NCBI GenBank assembly: GCA_036269975.1
Contig: DATBDL010000073.1
Location: forward strand, 1 to 22,453
Direction of reading: 5' to 3'
DNA length: 22,453 bases
Origin: DATEPR01 sp036269975
GTDB taxonomy: Bacteria; Actinomycetota; Actinomycetes; Mycobacteriales; Pseudonocardiaceae
The notes below the pieces were generated by a model. The model had not been told where the DNA came from. It saw only the letters and a list, made by a program, of their open reading frames with translations, and did not search any database. A program made the position numbers and the translations under genes. Every line of letters starts with the position of its first letter. Position 1 is the stretch's first letter. Below, piece by piece: positions 1 to 7,107 of this stretch.

Positions 1-10
1 CTGGACGACG

Positions 11-49
11 AAACCGTGACATCGCCCGATGTCACGGTTTCGGTATTTT
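11..49 (+). terminator. Rho-independent terminator of an upstream unit
   Basis: A perfect 13-bp inverted repeat (arms 11-23 and 28-40, AAACCGTGACATC and its complement) encloses a 4-nt loop and is followed by a short T-rich run (ATTTT, 45-49). This is the cleanest terminator in the window. It probably ends a gene lying to the left on the + strand, so the permease at 199 likely starts a new transcript. Confidence 0.8.
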
Positions 50-198
50 CCACCGAACGCGACCCACCGACTACCCAGCGCCGCGATCCGGGCATAACCG
101 ATACAAGGTGTGTTTCGGTTTGGGCACGATCGACGTGACCGGTGGTTTCGGACCTTAACCTACCCTCCACGCCAGGGTTGCAGGTTGGGGAGTCCGAG

Positions 199-1197
199 AT
201 GTTGAGCTATGCCGTGCGCCGGATCCTGATTTCGATTCCGATACTCGTGCTCGCCACCTTTCTGTGTTTCTCGCTCGTCACCGTGATGGGGGATCCGCTC
301 GGTGACTGGAAGACCGCACAGCCCCGGTTGCCCTCCGCCGTCGCGACCGAGGAGAAGATCGTCGGCTACGACCAGCCGTTCTTCGAGCGCTACGGCCACT
401 GGGCCGTCAATTTCGTCAAGGGCGACTGGAACCGCGACGTGGTACCGGGTGACAACAACCAACCAGTTCGTGCCCAGGTGCTCTCGGCACTGGGTGTGAC
501 CGCCAAGCTGGTGTTGTTCGCCGAACTGGTCGCCATCATGCTCGGCCTGCTCATCGGCGTCGTCAGCGCGGTACGGCAGTATTCGATGTTCGACTATTCG
601 GTGACCGGTATCGCGTTCCTGCTGTTCTCGATGCCGTTGTTCTGCATCGCGATCATTCTCAAGTCGGCCGCCATCCCGCTGAACAACTTCCTCCAGGCCA
701 ACGGCTTCGGCCGCTGGATCACCACGTCCGGCGACCCGACCGGCGGCTACAGCGGCGACTTCTGGCACCACGTCTACCAGGTCACCGGCGTCTACATTCT
801 GCCGGTGCTGTGCCTGCTGGCGATCCAGTTCGCCTTCTACAGCCGGTTCCAGCGCGGCTCCATGCTCGAAGCGCTGAACGCCGACTACGTCCGCACCGCG
901 CGGGCCAAGGGCATCTCGCAGACCAGGGTGATCTTCCGGCACGCCTTCCGTAACGCGCTGCTGCCGGTCGTCACGCTGTCCGCGCTCAACATCGGCGCCA
1001 ACTTCGGCGGCGCGATCATCACGGAGACGGTGTTCGGCTGGCACGGCATGGGCCGGCTGATCGTCGATGCGGTCAACCACATCGAGCCGTGGATGGTGCT
1101 CGGCTGGCTCGTCGTGACCGCGCTGTTCGTCATCGTGTTCAACCTGATCTCGGACATCCTGTACGGCTACCTGGATCCGCGCATTCGCCTGCGATAG
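199..1197 (+). CDS. ABC transporter permease, DppB/OppB type
   Basis: This is an inner-membrane permease of the peptide/nickel ABC importer family (binding-protein-dependent transport, DppB class), 332 aa. The N-terminal signature MLSYAVRRIL leads into a first membrane helix (about 9-30), followed by a long extracytoplasmic loop (31-100) and five more hydrophobic segments (about 101-125, 134-155, 196-214, 254-275, 297-322). The cytoplasmic EAA loop, which contacts the ATPase, is at about 228-257 (DYVRTARAKGIS, then HAFRNALLPVV). The ATG at 199 is preferred over an upstream GTG at 142 because GGGGAG lies 7 nt before it and homologues begin at MLxYxxRR. The usual partners (DppC permease, ATPases, binding protein) do not follow; the next gene is unrelated. 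They must lie upstream or elsewhere. The substrate cannot be told from sequence. Confidence 0.88.
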   Translation: MLSYAVRRILISIPILVLATFLCFSLVTVMGDPLGDWKTAQPRLPSAVATEEKIVGYDQPFFERYGHWAVNFVKGDWNRDVVPGDNNQPVRAQVLSALGVTAKLVLFAELVAIMLGLLIGVVSAVRQYSMFDYSVTGIAFLLFSMPLFCIAIILKSAAIPLNNFLQANGFGRWITTSGDPTGGYSGDFWHHVYQVTGVYILPVLCLLAIQFAFYSRFQRGSMLEALNADYVRTARAKGISQTRVIFRHAFRNALLPVVTLSALNIGANFGGAIITETVFGWHGMGRLIVDAVNHIEPWMVLGWLVVTALFVIVFNLISDILYGYLDPRIRLR

Positions 1198-1219
1198 GCG
1201 GCTCCGGCATCATTGCCAC

Positions 1220-1711
1220 GTGAGAGTGGTCGTCCTGTCCGACACGCACGCGCCCCGGCGCTGGCGGTCGTGCCCGCCGCGGGTGGCGGAGCACCTGCTG
1301 ACCGCGGACGTGATCCTGCACGCTGGGGACGTCTGCGTGCCGTCCGTGCTGGCCGAACTGGCCGCGTACGCGCCGGTCCACGTCGTGTGCGGCAACAACG
1401 ACGGGCCGGACGTGGTCGCGTGGGGCGCGCCGGAGACGCTGGAGATCGACCTGGCCGGGCTGCGTGTCGCGATGATCCACGACAGCGGTCACAAGGTCGG
1501 CCGCACCGCTCGAATGCGCGGGCGGTTCCCGGACGCCGATCTCGTCGTGTTCGGACACTCGCATATTCCGCTCGACCGAACCGGGGACGGGGTGCGAATC
1601 TTCAACCCCGGATCGCCAACCGACCGCCGCGGCCAGCCGCACGGCACGATCGGGCTGCTGGACATCGCGGACGGCGTGCTCACGGGGGCACGCATCGTCC
1701 AGGTCGACTGA
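1220..1711 (+). CDS. YfcE/MJ0936-type metallophosphoesterase
   Basis: A small calcineurin-like phosphodiesterase of 163 aa, the usual size for the YfcE/MJ0936 family. The dinuclear metal ligands are all present: D8 and H10 (SDTH), D37 (HAGD), the GNND box at 58-61, H87 (HDSGH) and GHSH at 112-115. Members cleave phosphodiester bonds in vitro with Mn2+ or similar metals; the natural substrate is usually unknown. It is probably cytoplasmic, since it has no signal peptide. The GTG at 1220 gives the family N-terminus (MRVVVLSDTH) and lies 22 nt after the permease stop, so the two may be co-transcribed. No good Shine-Dalgarno sequence is seen before it. It is followed 56 nt later by valS. Confidence 0.88.
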   Translation: MRVVVLSDTHAPRRWRSCPPRVAEHLLTADVILHAGDVCVPSVLAELAAYAPVHVVCGNNDGPDVVAWGAPETLEIDLAGLRVAMIHDSGHKVGRTARMRGRFPDADLVVFGHSHIPLDRTGDGVRIFNPGSPTDRRGQPHGTIGLLDIADGVLTGARIVQVD

Positions 1712-1767
1712 GCGACCGGCTACGCTGTGTGCCCAATACGGGCTTTGACTGATGAGGTGACGAGCGG

Positions 1768-4308
1768 GTGTCGGAGACAACGCCGAAGGTGCCGGAGCGA
1801 CCGTCCCTGGACGGTCTCGATGCCGCCTGGTCGGCGGTATGGGAACGGCAGGGCACGTACCGGTTCGACGCACCGGGTGACCGCGCGGCCGTGTTCTCGA
1901 TCGACACGCCGCCGCCGACGGTCAGCGGCTCGCTGCACGTCGGCCACGTGTTCTCCTACACGCACACCGACATCGTCGCCCGCTTCCAGCGCATGCTCGG
2001 CAAGCACGTGTTCTACCCGATGGGCTGGGACGACAACGGTCTGCCCACCGAGCGGCGCGTGCAGAACTACTTCGGCGTGCGCTGCGACCCGTCGCTGCCG
2101 TACGACCCGGACTTCGCCGCGCCGGAACCGATGGCGCGCAAGGGCGACCGGCCGATCCTCAACCTGTCCCGCCGCAACTTCGTCGAGCTGTGCACCACGC
2201 TGACCGAGTCCGACGAGAAGGCATTCGAGGCGCTGTGGCGGCGGCTCGGCCTCTCCGTCGACTGGTCGATGACCTACACCACGATCGGCTCGACGGCGCA
2301 ACGGGTGTCCCAGCGCGCGTTCCTGCGGCTCGTCCGCTCCGGCAACGCCTACCAGGCCGAGGCGCCGACCCTCTGGGACGTCGGCTTCCGCACCGCCGTC
2401 GCGCAGGCCGAGCTCGAGGACCGCGAGCACGCCGGCGCGTGGCACCGCATCGCGTTCCATGCCGGCGACCGCCCGATCCACATCGAGACCACCCGCCCGG
2501 AACTGCTGCCGGCGTGCGTGGCGCTGATCGCGCACCCTGACGACGAGCGCTACCAGGACCTGTTCGGCACCACCGTCACGTCGCCGGTGTTCGGCGTGTC
2601 CGTGCCGGTGCTGCCGCATCCGGCCGCCGAACGCGAACGCGGCGCCGGCATCGCGATGTGCTGCACGTTCGGTGACCTGACCGACGTCCAGTGGTGGCGC
2701 GAACTGCACCTGCCGGCCCGCACCGTCATCGGCCGTGACGGTCGCATCCTGGCGGAGCCGCCGGACGGCCTCGACGACCAGGAGGGCCGCAAGGCGTACG
2801 CGGAACTGGCCGGCGCGACCGTGCGGACCGCGCGGGAACGGGTGGTCGCGATGCTGCGCGCGTCCGGCGACCTCGACGGCGAGCCGCGCACGGTGGTGCG
2901 TCCGGTCAAGTTCTACGAAAAGGGCGACACGCCGCTGGAGATCGTGTCCAGCCGGCAGTGGTTCATCCGCTCGGTCGAACACCAGGACGCCATGCTGCGC
3001 CGGGGCGCCGAACTCCAGTGGCACCCCGCATACATGAAGGCGCGCTACGACGACTGGGTGCGCGGCCTCAACGGCGACTGGCTGGTCAGCCGGCAGCGCT
3101 TCTACGGCGTGCCGTTCCCGATCTGGTACCCGTTGGACGCGGCCGGCGATCCGGACTACGACAACCCGATCCTGGCGGTCGAGGACACCCTGCCGATCGA
3201 CCCGTCGTCGGACACCCCGCCGGGGTACTCGGCGGACCAGCGCGACCAGCCCGGCGGTTTCACCGGTGACCCGGACGTCATGGACACGTGGGCGACGTCG
3301 TCGATGACGCCCGAGATCGTGTGCGGCTGGGACAGCGACCCGGAGCGGTTCGCCCAGACGTATCCGATGGACCTGCGCCCGCAGGCGCACGACATCATCC
3401 GGACCTGGCTGTTCGCCACCGTGCTGCGCGCCGAACTGGAGACGCACTCGCTGCCGTGGCGGCACGCCGCCCTGTCCGGCTGGATTCTGGATCCGGACCG
3501 TAAGAAGATGAGCAAGTCCAAGGACAACGTCGTGACGCCGATGGGCCTGCTGGAGCAGTTCAGCTCCGACGCGATGCGCTACTGGGCCGCCAGCGGCCGC
3601 CCAGGCACCGACACCGCGTTCGACCAGGGCCAGATGAAGGTCGGGCGCCGTCTCGCCACGAAGCTGTTGAACGCCAGCAAGTTCGTGCTCACCATCGGCG
3701 CACCCGCCGACGACGCCGATGTGACGGAACCGATCGACCGCGCCATGCTCGCGGCGCTGGACGACGTCGTGGTGCAGGCGACGTCGGCACTGCACGAGTT
3801 CGAATACACCACGGCGCTGGAACGCACGGAGCGCTTCTTCTGGTCGTTCTGCGACGACTACCTGGAACTGGTGAAGCAGCGGGCCTACGGCGTGACCGAC
3901 GAACCTCCGTCACCCGAGGCCAGTTCGGCCCGGCTGGCGTTGCGCACGGCGTTGTCCGTGCTACAGCGGCTGCTGGCGCCGTTCCAGCCGTACAGCACGG
4001 AAGAAGCATGGTCGTGGTGGCACGACGACTCTGTGCACACCAGCGAATGGCCGACCCCGGCCGGCATCGTGGCCGACTCGTCGGCGCTCGACGTGGCCGG
4101 CACGGTCATCGGCGCCATCCGCAAGGCGAAGTCGGACGCGAAGCTGTCGATGCGCGCCGAGGTCGCGACCGTGCGCGTGTACGGCACGGAAGCCGACCTG
4201 GCGGCCGTCGACGCGACCCGCACCGACCTCACGGCCGCCGGCAACGTCCGGACGTTCGAACCGCACCCGACCACCGAGCCGCTGCGGATCGAGGTCGAAC
4301 TGGCCTGA
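1768..4308 (+). CDS. valS: Valyl-tRNA synthetase, archaeal-type
   Basis: A class I aminoacyl-tRNA synthetase that charges tRNA-Val with valine, 846 aa. The HIGH box is HVGH at 57-60 and the KMSKS loop is at 580-584. The CP1 editing domain (about 150-370) contains the IETTRPE and HPDDERY blocks that proofread threonyl-tRNA. The anticodon-binding domain covers about 620-780. Residues 86-95 read GWDDNGLPTE, as in archaeal/Rickettsia-type ValS, rather than the GTDHAGIATQ of ordinary bacterial ValS. The C-terminal coiled-coil arm of bacterial ValS is not evident: the protein ends with a short alpha/beta tail (RIEVELA). The GTG start is supported by GAGGTGA at 1754-1760, 7 nt upstream. It could be the only ValS of the cell or a second, inhibitor-tolerant copy; one window cannot decide. 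Confidence 0.95.
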   Translation: MSETTPKVPERPSLDGLDAAWSAVWERQGTYRFDAPGDRAAVFSIDTPPPTVSGSLHVGHVFSYTHTDIVARFQRMLGKHVFYPMGWDDNGLPTERRVQNYFGVRCDPSLPYDPDFAAPEPMARKGDRPILNLSRRNFVELCTTLTESDEKAFEALWRRLGLSVDWSMTYTTIGSTAQRVSQRAFLRLVRSGNAYQAEAPTLWDVGFRTAVAQAELEDREHAGAWHRIAFHAGDRPIHIETTRPELLPACVALIAHPDDERYQDLFGTTVTSPVFGVSVPVLPHPAAERERGAGIAMCCTFGDLTDVQWWRELHLPARTVIGRDGRILAEPPDGLDDQEGRKAYAELAGATVRTARERVVAMLRASGDLDGEPRTVVRPVKFYEKGDTPLEIVSSRQWFIRSVEHQDAMLRRGAELQWHPAYMKARYDDWVRGLNGDWLVSRQRFYGVPFPIWYPLDAAGDPDYDNPILAVEDTLPIDPSSDTPPGYSADQRDQPGGFTGDPDVMDTWATSSMTPEIVCGWDSDPERFAQTYPMDLRPQAHDIIRTWLFATVLRAELETHSLPWRHAALSGWILDPDRKKMSKSKDNVVTPMGLLEQFSSDAMRYWAASGRPGTDTAFDQGQMKVGRRLATKLLNASKFVLTIGAPADDADVTEPIDRAMLAALDDVVVQATSALHEFEYTTALERTERFFWSFCDDYLELVKQRAYGVTDEPPSPEASSARLALRTALSVLQRLLAPFQPYSTEEAWSWWHDDSVHTSEWPTPAGIVADSSALDVAGTVIGAIRKAKSDAKLSMRAEVATVRVYGTEADLAAVDATRTDLTAAGNVRTFEPHPTTEPLRIEVELA

Positions 4309-4354
4309 TGAGCGGTCGGGTCACCGCCGGCCCTGACACCGTCCACAACGGACG

Positions 4355-5221
4355 TTACTCGCCGACGCCCTGGTCCATCGTCGATTTGGCGAACTGTTCG
4401 TGGCCGAGCACGCCGAGCAGCCGAAGGTAGTCGTCGTAGTCGGTGCCCGGTGGGGCCGTGAAGACGAGTAGCCGCTGGTCCTCGCTCGGGGTCAGCAGCG
4501 TCTCGCAGTCCAGCTCGATCGGGCCGACCGTCGGGTTGAGCACCCGCATCCGGCTGCTGCGCAGCACGGCCACCTCGTGCAGTTCCCACAACCGGGTGAA
4601 TTCCTTGCTCGCCTTGTGCAGCCGCTTGAGCAGTTCGGCGGCCGCGGGATCACCCGGCCGGCGGGCCACGGCGGCACGCAGGTCCGCCACGTGCAGCCGG
4701 CTGTAGTGGTCGTGCTCCTCGACCGGGTAGGCCGCGCGCAGCACAGGATCGGTGAACCACCGCAGTACGATGTTGCGGTCCTTCTCGCGCACCGTGCAGA
4801 CACAGCCGAACAGCGCCTCGGCCAGCTCGTTCTGGGCCAGCAGGTCGCCGAGGTCGTTGAGGATCTGGGCCGGCGTGTCCCGCAGTCGGTCGAGCAGGAA
4901 CAGCAGGCCGGGGCGCACGTGGTTGCCGGCCTGCCGACCCGCCGGCGGCCGGTGACCGGCCAGCAGGTACAGGTGATCGCGCTCGTCCTCGGTGAGTCGG
5001 ACGGCCCTGGCCAGCGACGCGAGCAACTGGGTCGAGGGCTGCGTGCTCCTGGCCTGCTCCAGCCGCATGTAGTAGTCGGCGGACATCCCGGCGAGCTGGG
5101 CGACTTCCTCGCGGCGCAGGCCCGGCGTGCGGCGCCGTAGTCCCTCCGGCAGGCCGACGTCCCGCGGCCGCAGGCGTTCCCTGGAGCGGCGCAGGAAGTC
5201 GGCGAGTTCTCGACGGTCCAT
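4355..5221 (-). CDS. XRE-family regulator with MmyB-like ligand-binding domain
   Basis: A DNA-binding regulator of 288 aa. The N-terminal helix-turn-helix (about 5-75) has the typical actinobacterial wording RRRTPGLRREEVAQLAG followed by MSADYYMRLEQ. The rest (about 100-270) matches the MmyB-type PAS-like domain: NELAEALFG, the FTDP block and the terminal LLVFTAPPGTDYDDYLRLL. In this family the C-terminal domain is thought to bind a small hydrophobic ligand, and the regulator usually controls a nearby oxidoreductase gene. The ATG at 5221 is used; a GTG at 5227 is equally possible because GAGGTGA ends only 4 nt before it. It lies downstream of the tetR gene on the same strand with a 68-nt gap that carries direct repeats. 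It is convergent with valS. Confidence 0.88.
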   Translation of the reverse strand: MDRRELADFLRRSRERLRPRDVGLPEGLRRRTPGLRREEVAQLAGMSADYYMRLEQARSTQPSTQLLASLARAVRLTEDERDHLYLLAGHRPPAGRQAGNHVRPGLLFLLDRLRDTPAQILNDLGDLLAQNELAEALFGCVCTVREKDRNIVLRWFTDPVLRAAYPVEEHDHYSRLHVADLRAAVARRPGDPAAAELLKRLHKASKEFTRLWELHEVAVLRSSRMRVLNPTVGPIELDCETLLTPSEDQRLLVFTAPPGTDYDDYLRLLGVLGHEQFAKSTMDQGVGE

Positions 5222-5247
5222 GTCCACAGTGTCACCTCGGCCGCCGA

Positions 5248-5275
5248 TCCTAGCCAAGGACTGTCACTCCTAGCC
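5248..5275. repeat. Direct repeat TCCTAGCC, possible operator
   Basis: TCCTAGCC occurs at 5248-5255 and again at 5268-5275, 20 bp apart (about two helical turns), just upstream of the XRE regulator. Read on the - strand, the proximal copy includes TAGGAT, a fair -10 element for that gene. The spacing would put two protein molecules on the same face of the helix, so autoregulation is plausible but unproven. Confidence 0.35.
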
Positions 5276-5289
5276 GGCAGTGCCGACAG

Positions 5290-5943
5290 CTACACCACTG
5301 GGCGATACAACCGCAGAAATGCCCGGACACCGCCGGTGACGAGTTCCGTAATCTCCTCGTCGGCGATTCGGATCGCGCCGTAGAACGATTTCTGCACCAC
5401 GTTCACGAATGTCAGCAGGTTGAAGTGGTTCGCCGCCTCGTCCGGATCCGGTACGACCAGCAGGCCACGGTCGGCGATGGCGCGCAGGTAACCGGCCAGC
5501 TCCTCCTGGAACGCCCTCGGCCCCGCGTTCTGCCACGCCTCCAACACCTCGGCCGGAATGCGGGACGCTTCGGCCTGAATGGTGCGTACCAGGGCGAAAT
5601 GGTCCAGGAACGCGGTCGGTGAAGAAGCCCATTCGACGCCGTACGCGATCAGGTCCTCTTCGAGGTCGAGGATCTTGCGCAGGTGTCGTTCCGCGATTCG
5701 CATGTGGGTCGCGGCGACCGATTCCGAGCCTTCCAGGATCACCGACAGGAACAGTTTTTCCTTGTCCGGGTAGTGGTTGTAGATCGTGCGTTTGGACACG
5801 CCGGCCTCGGTCGCGATGGTGTCCACGCTCGCTCGGGTGAAACCCTCCCGGCCGAACACCGTGCGGGCCGCCTGCGCGATCGCACGGCGCTTCTCCGGCA
5901 GACCTCGGTTGGTAGTCACCGGCATGACGTCGTGTGTAACCAT
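5290..5943 (-). CDS. TetR-family transcriptional regulator
   Basis: A 217-aa repressor of the TetR/AcrR family. The N-terminal helix-turn-helix is complete (about residues 15-62): VDTIATEAGVSKRTIYNHY followed by PDKEKLF. The C-terminal ligand-binding half (about 80-217) resembles the TetR_C domain with a FALVRTIQAEA helix. The start at 5943 is well supported: GGAAGGA lies 5 nt before the ATG. Longer versions starting at 6021 would run through the promoter. The gene is divergent from the MDR oxidoreductase at 6151, which is its likely target, and is followed by the XRE regulator in the same direction. A dyad sits over its own -10 region, which suggests autorepression. The ligand is unknown. 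Confidence 0.92.
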   Translation of the reverse strand: MVTHDVMPVTTNRGLPEKRRAIAQAARTVFGREGFTRASVDTIATEAGVSKRTIYNHYPDKEKLFLSVILEGSESVAATHMRIAERHLRKILDLEEDLIAYGVEWASSPTAFLDHFALVRTIQAEASRIPAEVLEAWQNAGPRAFQEELAGYLRAIADRGLLVVPDPDEAANHFNLLTFVNVVQKSFYGAIRIADEEITELVTGGVRAFLRLYRPVV

Positions 5944-5965
5944 CGGCGTCCTTCCGCCCGATTGC

Positions 5966-5983
5966 ACTGCGTGGTGCAGTCTA
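5966..5983 (-). promoter_or_regulatory. tetR promoter with operator-like dyad
   Basis: ACTGC (5966-5970) and GCAGT (5976-5980) form an inverted repeat with a 5-bp spacer. On the - strand this directly follows and overlaps TAGACT (5983-5978), a TAnnnT-type -10 box about 34 nt before the tetR ATG. A repressor bound here would cover the transcription start. No convincing -35 hexamer was seen at the right distance. Confidence 0.4.
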
Positions 5984-6150
5984 CCCCGGAGAGCGGCCGG
6001 CGTTACCTCCGACGTCAACAATCCGCCGTCGGCGTGGCGTGCGCCGCCTTCTGGTCGCTGCGTAGCCCAGGACTGCCGATCCTAGGGAAGGCGCTCCGTT
6101 CCGCGCCCTGCCCGCGGGTGCCAGCCTGGTCCTGTCAAAGGATAAACGAC

Positions 6151-7101
6151 ATGACGGAGGACATCGTGCCCGCAGCGGTGATTTTGAATGAATATGGCGA
6201 CGTCGACGTGCTGAATGTCGTCGATGTCCCGCGTCCGGCGCCCGGTCCGGGCCAGGTGCTGGTGCGGGTGCGCGCCGCCGGCATCAATCCGGTTGAGATC
6301 AAGATTCGTGACGGTGACCTGCGTAACAGGTGGCCGTCGACGTTCCCGTCCGGCCAGGGCAGTGATTTCGCCGGTACCGTCGTCGAACTCGGCGACGGCG
6401 TGACCACCACCGAGGTCGGCGACAGCGTGATCGGCTTCGTCCACACGCGATCGAGCCACGCCGAGTTCGTGGTGGCCGAGGCCGAGAACATCGTGCCCAA
6501 GCCGGACAATGTGACGTGGGAAACCGTCGGCGGCCTCTACGTGGTCGGTACGTCCGCCTACGCCGCCGTCCGCGCGGTCGGCCTGACGCCGTCGGACACC
6601 GTGGTGGTCTCGGCCGCCGCGGGCGGGGTCGGCTCGCTGGCCGTGCAACTTGCCAAGCACGCCGGCGCCACCGTGATCGGCATCGCCGGCCCGGCCAACC
6701 ACGAATGGCTGACCGCGCACGGTGTCATTCCGGTCGCGCACGGCGACGCGGTCGATGGTGACCGCGTCGTCGACCGTATTCGCGCCGTCGCGCCCAACGG
6801 TGTCGACGCCTTCGTGGACACCTACGGCGGCGGCTACGTCGAGATCGCGCTCGAACTCGGCGTGCCGGCCGACCGGATCAACACCATCGTCGATTTCGCC
6901 GCCGCCGAGAAATACGGCGTGCAGGCGAAGGGCAACAGCGAGGCCGCCACCGCCGACGTACTGGCGGAACTGGCCGGCCTGCTGTCCAAGGGTGAGCTGG
7001 AACTTCCGGTCGCGGCGGTCTACCCGCTGTCCGATGTCCGCGCGGCCTACCGGGAACTGGCGCGCGGGCACACGCGCGGCAAGATCGTCCTGCTGCCCTG
7101 A
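6151..7101 (+). CDS. Zinc-independent MDR oxidoreductase (quinone oxidoreductase-like)
   Basis: A medium-chain dehydrogenase/reductase of 316 aa, closest in look to NADPH:quinone oxidoreductase (zeta-crystallin group). The N-terminal GroES-like domain carries PGPGQVLVRVRAAGINPVE and GSDFAGTVVELG. The Rossmann fold follows with AAAGGVGSLAVQLAKHAGA (about 150-170), where AxxGGVG binds NAD(P)H. The zinc-ligand cysteines of alcohol dehydrogenases are absent, so a quinone or enone reductase is more likely than an alcohol dehydrogenase. Start: the ATG at 6151 has a weak AAGGA; a GTG at 6166 has a better GGAGG 5 nt before it and is a real alternative. The gene is divergent from tetR, which probably controls it. 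Confidence 0.9.
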   Translation: MTEDIVPAAVILNEYGDVDVLNVVDVPRPAPGPGQVLVRVRAAGINPVEIKIRDGDLRNRWPSTFPSGQGSDFAGTVVELGDGVTTTEVGDSVIGFVHTRSSHAEFVVAEAENIVPKPDNVTWETVGGLYVVGTSAYAAVRAVGLTPSDTVVVSAAAGGVGSLAVQLAKHAGATVIGIAGPANHEWLTAHGVIPVAHGDAVDGDRVVDRIRAVAPNGVDAFVDTYGGGYVEIALELGVPADRINTIVDFAAAEKYGVQAKGNSEAATADVLAELAGLLSKGELELPVAAVYPLSDVRAAYRELARGHTRGKIVLLP

Positions 7102-7107
7102 AAGTGC

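Noticed and set aside
1720..3795. 691-codon open frame on the - strand opposite valS
   Set aside because: It is Arg/Val/Gly-rich with no domain, has no ribosome site and lies fully antisense to an intact valS; this is a high-GC shadow frame.
4340..4354. Short hairpin CGTCC-acaac-GGACG between valS and the XRE gene as a terminator
   Set aside because: Five base pairs without a T-run is too weak to call; expected often by chance at this GC content.
5683..6150. 156-codon N-terminal extension of the MDR oxidoreductase
   Set aside because: It would run antisense through the 5' half of tetR and the whole intergenic region; the family N-terminus begins near 6151-6166.
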